Of a stretch of 64,000 nucleotides of DNA, positions 19,371-29,562 are shown one piece after another. The stretch comes from JANMJD01 sp963847945 (lineage in GTDB: Bacteria > Actinomycetota > Acidimicrobiia > Acidimicrobiales > Ilumatobacteraceae). A model generated the notes under the pieces. The model saw only the letters and a program-made list of their open reading frames with translations. It had not been told where the DNA came from and did no database searches. The DNA is taken from NCBI GenBank assembly GCA_963847945.1, contig CAWKBX010000019.1:124001-188000 (forward strand), read 5' to 3'. A program made the position numbers and the translations under genes. How positions within the stretch are numbered: position 1 is the first letter of the stretch; each line of letters begins with the position of its first letter.

Positions 19371-20537
19371 TCAGACGCCCGAGGATCATGGTGCCGTTCG
19401 AGCAGAACCAGCCGCCGGTGCGCGCTGACGCACGCCAGTTTGGCGTCGGGCACCTGTCGACCGCCGGCTTCGCCGCGGAGCTGACGGACGGCTTCGACGA
19501 GCAGGAACAGCCCCCGCTGGCCGGGGTGGCAGGCCGACAGCCCGCCGCCGTCGGTGTTGGTCGGCAGCGCTCCGCCGAGTTCCAGCCGGCCGTCCTCGAC
19601 GAACGCGCCGCCCTCGCCCTTGGCGCAGAACCCGAGGTCCTCGAGGGTGATCAGGAGCATGTAGGTGAAGGCGTCGTAGAGCTCGGCGACGTCGATCTCG
19701 TCGGGACGTGACCCCGGCCCGTTCGAAGGCCAGCTTGCCGGCGACGGCCGCCGGGCCGGCGGTGAAGTCGGGCCACTGGCTCATCGACACGTGCGACGCG
19801 TGCTCGCCGGTGCCGAGCACCCACACCGGTGGCTTGGCGAGGTCTGGCAACGCGGTCCTCGGCGACGAGCACCACGGCCGCGCCGCCGTCGGAGCGGATG
19901 CAGCACTGCAGCTTGGTGAACGGGTCGGCGATCATCGGCCCGGCGAGCACATCGTCGATCGTGATCGGGTCGCGGAACAACGCCTCGGGGTTGGCGGCGG
20001 CGTTGGCCCGGGCCGACACCGCGACCTGGGCGAGCTGCTCGATGCGTCGTGCCGTACTCGTGCATGTGGCGCCGGGCGGCCATTGCGTACTTGGCGATCA
20101 GGGTGTGGCCGTAGGGCACCTCCCACTGCAGCGGGCCGCGCGAACCCCAGTCGAGCGAGGCGGTGCGCAGTCTTGCGCCGCAGGTCGGACCGAGCGGTCG
20201 AGCCGTAGGTGAGCAGGACGACGTCGGCGTGACCGGCCGGCGATGGCGTCGGCGGCGTGGGCCGCCATCACTTCCCACGCCGCGCCCACCGACGCCGGTC
20301 GAGTCGAGCCAGCGGGGCTGGATGCCGAGGTACTCGCACACGTCGATCGGGCGCCATCGTGCCGAGCGCGGTGGAGCCGACGCCGTCGATGTCGGCCTTG
20401 GTCAGCCCGGCGTCGGCGATCGCCGGCCGGCTCGCCTGGGCGACCAGTTCGTAGGGGGTCAGTGAGTTGTCCTTGGCCGATTCCGGCCAGGGCGACCCCG
20501 GCGATGGCGACCGCCGCATTGCGGTGGAGCCCATCAC
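19371..20537 (-). CDS. thiolase-like (SCP2/lipid-transfer type) protein, many frameshifts
   Basis: Pieces in order across several frames: AAVAIAGVALAGIGQ, TPYELVAQASRPAIADAGLTKADIDGVGS, VPYGHTLIAKYAMAARRHMH, NPEALFRDPITIDDVLAGPM, IADPFTKLQCCIRSDGGAA, VWVLGTGEHASHVSMSQWPD, GALPTNTDGGGLSACHPGQ and SAHGGWFCSNGTMILG. The layout matches thiolase-like proteins used in sterol and acyl-CoA side-chain degradation. The N-terminal catalytic Cys of true thiolases is not recognisable. At least six indels. Start region overlaps the hydrolase stop (TGATG). DUF35 partner candidate at 17,090. Confidence 0.65.
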
Positions 20538-21704
20538 GACCCTCCGACGACGTCGGATGATCCACGCCGGCCATCACGTCGAGCGCCTCGGTGAGCAGCT
20601 CGGGTTGGCTCTCGAAGTAGTGGGTGGCGCCCTGTGATGTAGTGCAGGTCGCGCTGTGGTGCGGCGGTCGACGCGTCGAACATCTGCTGGGCCATTGCCG
20701 GCAGCACCGTCGGGTCGGCGGTGCCGAGCTCGAATCAGGATCGGGTGACGTCGATCTCGGGCAGCCAGCGCAACGAATCGGCGTAGGTGTGGTCGATCGA
20801 CCATTGGTTGAGCCACGCGCGACAGGGTGGTGACCCGGCTGATCCCGGCCGGCATGTAGTTGGCGACCGTCGGCGGGCCCCAGAGGGTGACGCCGATCTC
20901 GCGATCGCTCGGGTCGATGGTGCCGTCGAGGAACCGCAGGTCACCGGCCGTGCCGTGGACCACGAAGGCGAGATCGTCGAGCCCGCGGGGCCAGTGTTCG
21001 GCGGCGTGACCTCGGCCAAGCTTGGCTCGGCCCAGCGCGAGATCCGCCGGTTGCGGGCCAGCTGGGCGGCGCGGTAGCGGGCGATGAACTCGGTCGGAGA
21101 ACGGCGGCGCGTTGTCGCCGGGTCGTACATGTCGAGCGAGGGGTCGCGGGCGAAACGGGTTCGAGCCTCGTCGATGATGGCCGGGTCGAGCCACTCGGTG
21201 TTCAGGCGGGCCCGTGACGGGTGGGCGTTGAGCATCATGATCGCGTCGACCGGGCGCAGCCCGGCCGTCGTCAGGTCGGGCCCGCCGCCGGGAGGCGAGG
21301 TCGACCGTCGGGTTGCGGGCTTGCGCCTGGTAGTACGGCACGATCGAGGCCCCGCCCGAGTTGCCGCAGAGCACGACCTTCTCGTAGCCCCGCTGCGTAG
21401 AGGTGCTCGACCATCGTGCCCATGTCGAGCAGGCAGTTCTCCATGATCAGCGACGTGTCGTTGCCGACGTAGCGGGTGGTGAACCCGATACGCACCGAAG
21501 CCTCGCTCGGCGAGGCCGGGAGGGCGTAGTGGCCGAGGAAGTTGGCCGTCGGATGACAGATCATCACGGCAACCTTCGGCTGGACCCGGCGATGCGGACC
21601 TCGCTGCCCCAGACCGTGCGGGCCAGCCGGGCGACGCCCGAGTAGATCTCGACCTTCTGGTGGGCCTCGGTGCGCGCGCCCAGCAGGTTGCGTTCGAGTT
21701 CCAC
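20534..21704 (-). CDS. alpha/beta hydrolase family protein, frameshifted
   Basis: From GTG 21704 with GGAGG eight bases upstream: VELERNLLGARTEAHQ, VMICHPTANFLGHYALP, MENCLLDMGTMVEHL, then the nucleophile elbow VVLCGNSGGASIVPYYQAQ, a lid (MMLNAHPSRARLNTEWLDP), QWSIDHTYADSLRWLPEIDV, a core strand LIELGTADPTVLPAM and ATHYFESQPELL carrying the His. It probably hydrolyses an ester or CoA thioester in the pathway encoded by this operon. At least four indels. Coding-like sequence upstream to 21,811 (ATGA overlap with the dehydrogenase) could be the real start. Confidence 0.6.
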
Positions 21705-21807
21705 GAGCGTTCCTCCGGTGCGGGCGTAGCGGTCGATCTGGGCGACCTGAGTGTCGGTTTCCGACAATGATTCCGCCCAGATTCGCCGTCGGCTGCCCTC
21801 GGGACGA

Positions 21808-22844
21808 TCATCGCGCCGCCGGCAACGCGAGGAGCCGACCCAGGGCATCGGCTCCGACTCCGCCGAACACGGTGGCCAGCACGTGGGCGCGCTTGACGTA
21901 CAGGTGGGCGTCGTGCTCGAACGTGAAGCCCATGCCGCCGAGCACCTGGATCGTCGCTCCGCTCGCCCGCTCGCGCGGCTCGGCGGCAACCACGTGGGCG
22001 CTGAGCGCCTGGAACTCGGCGTCGGGACGGCCCTCGTCGATGGCGCAGGGCGGCGAACAGCGTCTGGGCCAAGGCGAGCTGGGCGCTGACCGCCATGTCG
22101 GCGCACGGATGTTTGATCGCCTGATTGCACGCCGATCGGCTTGTCGAACTGGACCCGGGTCTTGGCGTGCTCCGCGGCCAGGTCCGAGCAGCGCTTCGGT
22201 GATCCCGGTCAGCATCGCCGCGGCCAGCACCTGGCCTCGACGCTCGACTGCATCGGATCGCGGCGTCGATCGCAGCAATCGGGCTCACCGACGTCGCCTG
22301 CGCCTGCGCCAAGCGGGTCGCCGTCGTCGAAACCAGGCACCAGCGACGACGTCGCTGAGCGGCCGCCATGTCGATCAGCGCGGCGCCCTGTCGGCGAGGT
22401 GACCAGCACCAATCCGGCATCGACCGGATCGAGCATCTGCAACGGCCCGGTGACCTGGGCACCATCGAAACGATCGTCGGTCAGCGGAACGGCCAGGGCA
22501 ACCCGTTGCCCGCATGAGATCTCCTCGGCGAGCGCCGGCGACCCGCCGAACGCGGCGACCCGCGCCGCGAGCACCGTCGACAGGAACGGCCCGGTGGCCA
22601 GCGAGCGGCCGATCTCGCGGAACAGCAAGCGCCTCGTCGGCGAGTCCGCAGCCGATGCCCCCGTGGACTCGGGCAAGCCGAGGGCGAACCAGCCGAGTTC
22701 GGCGGCCGCCGCCCATGCCTCGGCGTCGACGTTGGACGGTGCGTCGAACAGCGCCCGGGTGGTGGAGATCGGAAAGCGGTCGCGGAGGAACGCGGCCGAG
22801 GAGTCGATGATCTCGACTTGTTCGGGAGTAGGGCGAAGGTCCAT
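21808..22844 (-). CDS. acyl-CoA dehydrogenase (second copy of operon), frameshifted
   Basis: From ATG 22844: MDLRPTPEQVEIIDSSAAFL, LGWFALGLPESTGAS, LATGPFLSTVLAARVA, GQRVALAVPLTDDRF, then after shifts LAAAMLTGITEALL, AEFQALSAHVVAAEP and the C-terminal IQVLGGMGFTFEHDAHLYVKRA. This is the FAD acyl-CoA dehydrogenase fold, about 350 residues, near the shorter end of the family and with weak central conservation, as in FadE subunits that form heterocomplexes with a partner. The partner is likely the dehydrogenase immediately upstream. ATGA link to the hydrolase downstream. Confidence 0.65.
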
Positions 22845-22858
22845 CGAGCAGTGCTCGG

Positions 22859-24047
22859 TCAGCGGGGCAGGCCGAGCACACGCTCGGCGATGATGTTGCG
22901 TTGGATCTCCGACGTTCCGCCACCGATTGCCGTCGGTGAACGACGGTGAGGTGGCGGTCGATCCAGGCGGTGGCCGGCGTCGTCGTCGACGAGGGCTAGC
23001 GAGTGGGCGCCGAGCACGTCGACGGCCAGTTGGGCGACATCGTTTGCCGAGGTCGGAGTAGTGAAGCTTGAGCATCGACCCCTCGGGTCCGGGCTCGGCC
23101 GAGCACCGCGTTCTTCGAGATCGCCGAGGTAGGTCAGCGCCCGCAGCGCGGCGACATCGGCGCGTGCCCGGGCGAGGCGTTGGGCGATCGCGTCGTCGTC
23201 GATCACCGGGCGTCCGTTGATCGATCGGTGGCTGCGGGCAACCTCGATCAGCGATTCGACCGCCGCGGCGAGCTGCACCTGGTGGAGGGTGAACGCGGTG
23301 CCGCGCTCGAACGACAGCGTCGACATCGCCACGCTCCACCCGTTGTCGATACCGCCGACGACGTTGGTCAGCGGGATGCGGACCTCGTCGTAGAACACCT
23401 CGGCGAAGTCGCGGTCGCCGTCGATCATCTTGATCGGGCGGACCTCGATGCCGGGGGAGCGCATGTCGCAGATCACCCAGGTGATCCCCTTGTGCTTCGG
23501 CACGTCGGGGTTGGTGCGTACGAGCAGCTCCTGCCAGTCGGCGAATCGAAGCGAAACTGGTCCAGATCTTCTGCCCGGTGACGACGAGTTGATCGCCGTC
23601 GATCACGGCGCGGGTGCGCAGGCTGGCCAGGTCGGAACCGGCCTCGGGCTCCGAGAAGCCCTGGCACCACACCACGTCGCCGCGCAGGATGGCCGGCAGG
23701 TGATACGACTTCTGCTCATCGCCGGCCCGGGCGATCAGCGTCGGCCCCGCGTGGGCGAGGCCGACGAAGCGGGTGTCCATCGCCGGCAGGCCGGTGCGGG
23801 CGTACTCCTCGTGCCAGATCAGCTGCTGCATCAGCGACAGGTCGCGCCCGCCGTACTCTGTCGGCCAGGCAATACCCGGCCCACCCGGCCTCGTATTGCG
23901 CACTTCTGCCAGGCCAGGTCGAATTCGCGGGTCTCGGCGGCCGAGCCGGCGGGCGTCGTCCTGTGGGCGTGTTCTCACCGAGCCAGGTGCGGACCTTCGT
24001 CGCGGAAAATCGTTGTCTAGCTGCGAGAACGCCAGGTCCAGATCCAC
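22859..24047 (-). CDS. acyl-CoA dehydrogenase (first copy of operon), frameshifted
   Basis: From ATG 24047 (MDLDLAFSQLDNDF), with shifts around 23,870-24,020 and 23,560, 23,060 and 22,930. Recognisable: IAWPTEYGGRDLSLMQQLIWHEEYA, VWCQGFSEPEAGSDLASL (FAD/substrate loop), VTGQKIWTSFA, ITWVICDMRSPGIEVRPI, AEVFYDEVRIPLTNVVG, and the C-terminal AIGGGTSEIQRNIIAERVLGLPR, the standard ACAD signature. It introduces the alpha-beta double bond of an acyl-CoA. It ends 15 bp before the second dehydrogenase, consistent with a heteromeric pair. Confidence 0.75.
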
Positions 24048-24052
24048 TCAGC

Positions 24053-25254
24053 TCAGGAGAATCCCTGCAGGTCGAAGAGGTCGATGGCGTTGCCGCGTAC
24101 GATCTGGTGAATCTCGACGCCGTCGAGGCCATCGAGCATCTTGGCGACGACGGCGCGGGTGTCGGGCCAGGTGGAATCGCTGTGCGGGTAGTCGGTTTCG
24201 AAGGTGATTCGGTCGATGCCGATCTTGTGGCGCATGTCGATACCGGTCTGGTCCTTGAAGAAGCAGCCCCACACGTTGCGGTGGAAGTAGGTGCTCGGCG
24301 GCTCAGGGATCGACTTGGTTCCCGCCCAGCCCTGGTTGTCCTCCCACACGTCGTCGATCCGCTCGAGGACGTACGGAATCCACCCGATCTGGCTCTCGGC
24401 GTAGGCGAGGCGGATCTTCGGATAGCGCACGAGCACGCCCGACCAGAGGAAGTCGACCAACGAGAACATTGCGTTGCCGAACCCGAGCGTGGCGGTGACC
24501 GCGGGCGGAGCGTCGGGTGACGTGGCCGGCATCCGCGACGACGACCCGATGTGCATGCAGACGACCGTGCCCGTCTCCTCGCAAGCGGCGAAGAACGGAT
24601 CCCAGTAGCCGGAGTGGATCACGGCAGCCCGAGGTGCAAGGGGATCTCGCTGAACGCCACCGCGCGCACACCGCGGGCCGCGTTCCGGCGAACTTCCGCG
24701 GCGGCCAGCTGCGGGTCCCACAGCGGGATCAGGCAGATCGGGATGAGGCGGCCGCCGGAATCACCGCACCACTCGTCGACCGTCCAGTCGTTGTAGGCGA
24801 GCACGCAGGCGAGGCCGAGGTCCTTGTCCTTGCCCTCGGCGAATGTCTGGCCGCAGAAGCGGGGAAACGTCGGGTAGCAGGCCGATGCCTCGACGTGGTT
24901 GACGTCCATGTCGGCCAGGCGGGCCTTCGGGTCGTAGCACCCGGGCCGCATGTCGTCGTAGGTGATCGGCGTCATCGTCATCTCGTCGCGGGGATAGCCG
25001 ACCGCGGCGACCATCCGCTTGTGGGTGTAGACGAGGTTCTCGTAGACCCAGGTGTCGGCCTTGGTGGGGGAGTCGTCGTCGAACTCCTCCTTGTAGGCGG
25101 CCGCGCCGGCGAAGTTGATCTTGGCCACGCCGCGGCGTTCGACCCGCGGGCCGGCCTCGCGAAACTTGGTCGGCAGCCATGTCTGCCACAGATGGGCAGG
25201 CTCAACGACGTGATCGTCGACGCTGATGATCTTGGGGATATCGGCTTCGTTCAC
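24053..25254 (-). CDS. amidohydrolase 2 (COG2159) family metal-dependent hydrolase, one frameshift
   Basis: GTG 25254 overlaps the VOC stop (GTGA). ISVDDHVVEPAHLWQTWLP gives the metal-binding D-x-H variant of this family; ITYDDMRPGCYDPKARLADMD, HVEASACYPTFPRFCGQTF, FAACEETGTVVCMHIGSSS, IRLAYAESQIGWIPYVLERID and FETDYPHSDSTWPDT follow in the usual order. About 400 aa. Relatives are ACMSD-like decarboxylases or hydrolases of ring-cleavage products. One shift near 24,620. Pairing with a VOC protein recalls ring-fission pathways, but a specific substrate is not supported. Confidence 0.75.
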
Positions 25255-25879
25255 TTGGTGAGCCCCGCTCGGTGGCTGCCGATGGCTGCGCTGGCGGGTG
25301 AGCTCGGCGAGCACCACCGACATGTCCTGGCCGGTCGCCCGGGCAGTCGCCTTCACCTGCTCCCACTCTTTGAGCGAATCGTGGGCTCGTTCGCCCTGGT
25401 CGTTCCACGTCGGGTCGAGCGGGGTGGTCAGCTCGAGGCGGATGCCGTTCGGGTCGTAGAAGTAGATCGAGTAGATGATCTTGTGGTCGACCGGCCCGAC
25501 GACGCTGACGCCCTGCGAGACGAGCCAGGCATGCCACTGGTCGACCACCGCCTGGGACTCGACCTCCAGGGCGATGTGCTGGAAAATGTCGTAGGCCGGG
25601 TGGGTTCGTTCGGCCTTCGGCGGCAGCTCCGGGGCCTCGAAGAAGGCCAGGGTGGAGCCGTCGTTGCATCTTGAAGAACGAGTGGAAGTACGGCACCGGA
25701 TCACCCGTCGAGGGGATGCGGTCGTCCATCACCGCGGCGACGAGCTCCATTCCCAACATGTGCGTGTAGAACGCCACCGTCGCCGAGGTGTCATGGGTGA
25801 TGTACGCCACATGGTTCAACATCATCGGCCGCCCCGGCGCAGCCGCAACAGGCCGCGCGGCCGTCGCCATCTCAGTCAT
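25251..25879 (-). CDS. VOC-superfamily (glyoxalase/dioxygenase fold) protein, frameshifted
   Basis: From ATG 25879: MLNHVAYITHDTSATVAFYTHMLG with the first metal His, then after a shift near 25,670 STLAFFEAPELPP, AYDIFQHIALEVESQ (second His), SIYFYDPNGIRLELTTPLD (Glu ligand). A helical tail (WNDQGERAHDSLKEWEQVK) follows. Vicinal-oxygen-chelate proteins include extradiol dioxygenases, epimerases and glyoxalases. As the first gene of the seven-gene operon, 58 bp downstream of the operator at 25,937, it belongs to the same pathway. A second shift would supply its own stop at 25,251; as written it reads through into the amidohydrolase. Confidence 0.7.
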
Positions 25880-25936
25880 CGGTCGACCTGCCTTCCAGCG
25901 ACATCACGGGCATACGGGCACAGTAGCCGACATATC

Positions 25937-25950
25937 TGACACTACTGTCA
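25937..25950. promoter_or_regulatory. palindromic operator TGACA-N4-TGTCA before the seven-gene operon
   Basis: TGACACTACTGTCA. The flanks TATC on the left and C on the right are shared with the site at 2,296. It sits 58 bp upstream of the VOC start, a usual promoter distance. Confidence 0.55.
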
Positions 25951-25954
25951 CCCA

Positions 25955-26098
25955 TCAGTCGCGGGACTCAGCGAACCGGTGGACGGCTTGTGCGAGGCGA
26001 ACGCTGAGACGGTGATGTATCGCAGCGAGCTCGGCAAGGGCCGCGCCGGGCATGTCGATTTCGAGGGTCTCGACCGCAGCAGCGAGGTCCTCGAACAT
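25955..26098 (-). pseudogene. N-terminal fragment of a DUF222/HNH-type protein
   Basis: ATG 26098 to a stop at 25,955 gives 47 residues: MFEDLAAAVETLEIDMPGAAL, LAELAAIHHRLSVRLAQAVHRF. This helical start is characteristic of the DUF222 (13E12 repeat) proteins that usually continue to a C-terminal HNH nuclease, over 350 residues longer. The rest is absent. The stop falls next to the operator of the degradation operon, so the fragment has been overrun or truncated by rearrangement. Confidence 0.45.
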
Positions 26099-26301
26099 GC
26101 ATAATTCTACCCGAACATGTGTTCCTGAATCAATGGAAAACATCGATTTACCGGGACTAATGAGAGGTTTGATCCCGGTCTCGCGAGTAGCGTTTGCGGT
26201 GATGGAGCGGCCGTCAGAACGTTGAAAGTATGGGGCGTTGTATCTGGAGGTTTGGTGGCCGCATCCTTCCAAACGACTACCGCGGACCGTCGAGGAGGCA
26301 G

Positions 26302-27087
26302 ATGATGGGCGAACGAACCGATGCCATCGACGACGGAGTTGGCGAGGTGTGCGTCGTGCAAATCTCGGACTGCCATCTCACTCGCGAGGTGCAGCATCCC
26401 CACGGTTCAGCGGACGTGATGTTTCGCCGGGCGGTCGAGATGGCCGCGGCCGTTGACCCCGACGTGCTGCTGCTCACCGGTGACATCGCCGACGATGGAT
26501 CGGCGGCGGCGTACCGACGAGTCGACATGATCCTCACCGACGCACTGAAATCGACGGTGACGGTGATGGCGACCCCGGGCAATCACGACCTGCCCGACGT
26601 GCTTCATTCGATCCTGCCGACGTCGACCGAGTGCATAGTCGGCGGTTGGCGGATTTTGACCGTTGACTCCTCGATCCTCGGGCAGGAACACGGACAGATC
26701 AATGTGCCCGACCTGATCGAGCGACTGGACACCGGCGACGCCCGCGGCGCGCCGACGGTGCTGGCGTTGCACCATCCGCCGATCCCGACGAGTACCCATC
26801 CGTGGTTCCAACTCGACGGTGCCCCCGAGTTGATCGCCGCCCTGTCGAAACGCACCGACGTGCGCGTGGTGGTCTCGGGCCATCTTCACGAGGCCTTCGT
26901 GTCGGTCGTCGGGCCCGTGTCGTACATCGGCTGCTCGTCGAGTCTCTACGCGATTAGACACCACGGCGACCAGGCGCTTCTCGACGATGGCCACGTCGGC
27001 GCGCTGGTTCTCCATCTACGGTCCGACGGAACCTGGTCATGGAACCGCCTCCCCGACCCCCTCGCCGGTCGAACCTCGCTGATCTGA
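26302..27087 (+). CDS. calcineurin-like metallophosphoesterase (CpdA-type)
   Basis: 261 aa from ATG 26302 after GAGGAGG. Dinuclear-metal motifs in order: VQISDCHLT (D-x-H), LLLTGDIADDG (GD), MATPGNHDLPD (GNHD), LALHHPPIP and VVSGHLHEAF (GHxH). The size and the HHPP/GHLH pair fit class III cyclic nucleotide phosphodiesterases (CpdA/YfcE-like), which hydrolyse cAMP or other phosphodiesters; identity within the group is not settled. Clean frame, no signal peptide. About 50 bp upstream of the operator that precedes the SDR gene. Confidence 0.8.
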   Translation: MMGERTDAIDDGVGEVCVVQISDCHLTREVQHPHGSADVMFRRAVEMAAAVDPDVLLLTGDIADDGSAAAYRRVDMILTDALKSTVTVMATPGNHDLPDVLHSILPTSTECIVGGWRILTVDSSILGQEHGQINVPDLIERLDTGDARGAPTVLALHHPPIPTSTHPWFQLDGAPELIAALSKRTDVRVVVSGHLHEAFVSVVGPVSYIGCSSSLYAIRHHGDQALLDDGHVGALVLHLRSDGTWSWNRLPDPLAGRTSLI

Positions 27088-27137
27088 TCGTCATGCTGCG
27101 GCAGTCCGATGAAGACCCCAGGCTGAACTCTTCGAGT

Positions 27138-27151
27138 TGACGAATATGTCA
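27138..27151. promoter_or_regulatory. palindromic operator, one mismatch to TGACA-N4-TGTCA
   Basis: TGACGAATATGTCA, 65 bp upstream of the SDR start. Only the fifth base of the left arm departs from the other four sites. Confidence 0.45.
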
Positions 27152-27215
27152 GATTCGGCCAGGATGCCAAACGGTTCGAACACCAACTGGGTAGGCCGAA
27201 GCACAGGGAGTCGTC

Positions 27216-27977
27216 ATGCAGATCAACGGATTGCGCGCCATGGTCGTGGGCGGAGCTTCGGGCATGGCCCGGGCCGCCGCCGAGAAGATTGCCGCCGGGG
27301 GTGGCAAGGTGGCGATTCTCGACCTTGAGAAGTCGGCCGGTGCCGAGGTTGCCGCGGCGATCGGCGGAACGTTCCACCCGTGCAACGTGATGGATTATGA
27401 GGGCGTCGAAATCGTGATCAACGAGGCGGTTGCGGCTCTTGGCGGGCTCGATGCGGCGATCAACACTGCCGGCGGCGGACGGGGTGCTCGCACGATCGGC
27501 AAGGAAGGCCCGCACTCGCTCGACGACTTCAAGTTCACGGTCGAACTCAACCTGGTCTCGACGTTCAACCTCAACCGCTTGCAGGCGTGGCACATGCACA
27601 CCAACGTCCCGAACGAGGACGAGGAGCGCGGCGTGATCATCAACACCGCGTCGATCGCCGCCTTCGAAGGCCAGATCGGGCAGGTCGCCTACACCGCGGC
27701 CAAGGCCGGGATCGCCGGCATGTCGCTGACGATGGCCCGCGACCTCGGCTCGTTCGGCATCCGGGTCAATGCGGTTGCCCCAAGCCTGTTCGACACCGGG
27801 ATCACCGCCGGAATTCCCGAGGACTTCAAAGGCGTACTGACCAAGGACGCCGCCTTCCCCAAGCGGATGGGCAAGCCCGAGGAATACGCCCGACTCGCCG
27901 TAGCGATCATCGAAAACCCGATGCTCAACGGCGGCACCATCCGCCTCGACGGCGGCCAACGCTTCGCTCCCCGCTGA
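27216..27977 (+). CDS. short-chain dehydrogenase, 3-hydroxyacyl-CoA dehydrogenase type II-like
   Basis: 253 aa Rossmann SDR: cofactor loop VVGGASGMARAAAEKIA, LDLEKSAGAEVA (acidic residue after strand 2, favouring NAD), NTAGGG, catalytic Ser in INTASIAAFEGQIGQ and Y-x3-K (AYTAAKAGIAG), then VNAVAPSLFDTG. The sequence resembles the HSD10/type II 3-hydroxyacyl-CoA dehydrogenase group, which oxidises the beta-hydroxyl in beta-oxidation of branched acyl chains or steroids. RBS-like GGGAG precedes ATG 27216. Clean frame. Confidence 0.85.
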   Translation: MQINGLRAMVVGGASGMARAAAEKIAAGGGKVAILDLEKSAGAEVAAAIGGTFHPCNVMDYEGVEIVINEAVAALGGLDAAINTAGGGRGARTIGKEGPHSLDDFKFTVELNLVSTFNLNRLQAWHMHTNVPNEDEERGVIINTASIAAFEGQIGQVAYTAAKAGIAGMSLTMARDLGSFGIRVNAVAPSLFDTGITAGIPEDFKGVLTKDAAFPKRMGKPEEYARLAVAIIENPMLNGGTIRLDGGQRFAPR

Positions 27978-28030
27978 GCGGATCCGTCCCGCGCCGCCGT
28001 CTCCTGCCGTCGGCGCTCGGTCGGAGCGGG

Positions 28031-29430
28031 TCAGGTGATGGGGGAGTAATGCCGATCGGCGAGGACTCCCGAGGCGCTGCGTAGCGAGTTCGTTGTTGCG
28101 TAGCAGCTGGCGGTAGATCACGCGCAAGGCGTCGGTGTCGGAGACCCGTTGGTCGCGGATCGCCTGACCTAGCGCGGCTCGACCGGCGACGATGGTCGAT
28201 GGTCGGTGGTTCAACAGCGCCGTGAGGTCATCGAGTTCCTGCGCGTCGAAACCGGGGCCCAATCGCGAGACGGTGGCGAGGTACTTGAGCACCCGAGCCA
28301 GGCCCTTGGTGCGTTGGGCGGCATACGAGTCGATGATCCGCGGCGTTATGACGTCGCGGAGCTGGGCCAGCACGACATCGAAGAGTTGGTCGGTCGATGA
28401 CTCGTCGGGCGCGTCGGGCGGCTCGATGGAAGGGAGCGCTACTCCAAGTACATCGGCGAGGGATTCGGCACACAGCCGGTGGTGGAGTTGACCGAAGATC
28501 AGCCGGGCGCCCGCATCGCTGCCGTCGCCGTCACGTGATGGCTTCAGCGACATGCCATGGTTCATGGCCAGGATCTTTGCCTCGGCGAGCACTCGGTAGT
28601 AGCGGATGCGGTGTTCGTCGATGGCATGTCCACTGATGGTGGCGTACTCGCCGAACCGGTCGCGCAGGTCGGTGAACGGCTCCTGCGTTGCCCGCAGTGA
28701 CACCCATGCGAGGTCATCCATCGGGTCGCCGGGATGAGCCAATTCCCAGTCGACGATCGCGGTGACGCGCCCCTCGGCGTACATGAAGTTGCCCGGGCCG
28801 GTGTCGCCCTGGACGATCACCGCTGGACCGTCGTAGGTCGGAATGTTACCGCGCAACCAGCGCATCGCCAGCTCCAACAGAGGCTCCCGCTCGCCGCCGC
28901 GAAAGGTGACCAAGCCGTCCATCTCGTCGAGTTGATCACCGACCATCTGGGCGACCGGCTGCGACACGTCCCACTCGGGCAGGTCGAGAGCGTGGAGATC
29001 AAGGCGGTGGAGTTGGGCCAGGTGGCCGATGAAGTCCTGAGCAGTCGAGAGCTGCTCGTCGGGGTCGGTGATGTGCGAGAACCAGTTCTTCCCATGCACG
29101 CGGGTGGCGAGCATCGCCTGGGCGGTCGGGTGCATGGCGATGAACCGGGCGACCGGGACCGGCGTATCGCTCGAAGGCGCGGTAGACCGCGGCCTCCCGG
29201 CGCACCGTCCACGGGTCACCGGTGACTGCCGGGTCGCTGCGATCCCATCGCAGAAACAGCTCGGTGGTCTCTCCGTCGGTGCCGACAATGTCGATGTACC
29301 AGGCCTCCTTTCGGCCCCCACCGGCCTGTCGGTCGGCATAGGTCACTGTGGACGACGTGACCTGCTCGATCCACGACGTCATCTCGGCCGGCAGCCGAAT
29401 CACGTCGGCCGGTTCGCTCGCCGCAGTCAC
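28031..29430 (-). CDS. APH/ACAD10-type phosphotransferase with C-terminal extension, frameshifted
   Basis: GTG 29430 start; VTYADRQAGGGRKEAWYIDIVG, then after a shift near 29,165 RFIAMHPTAQAMLATRVHG. Catalytic VIVQGDTGPGNFMYAEG and metal-binding AIVDWELAHPGDPMDDLAWV are clear. About 130 residues follow the kinase fold (LRDVITPRIIDSYAAQRTKGL, TIVAGRAALGQAI), an extension seen in long actinobacterial relatives. A final shift near 28,075 would end it SGVLADRHYSPIT at 28,031. The family is suspected to phosphorylate hydroxyacyl-CoA intermediates. It is the third such gene in the window. Confidence 0.75.
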
Positions 29431-29562
29431 GTCGGCCCGTCACCCGACGCCAATTTGGAGTCAGATGACGCATGGAGCGTGACGGTTCTCCCGAAATCGC
29501 GGAAACACTCGGAGTCACGGGAATGCCCTTGGTCGCGGCGACGCCTGGGGTCGTGGCCGATG

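Noticed and set aside
26946..28030. Long minus-strand open frame across the SDR and phosphoesterase genes
   Set aside because: It is antisense to two well-supported + strand genes; high GC keeps antisense frames open.
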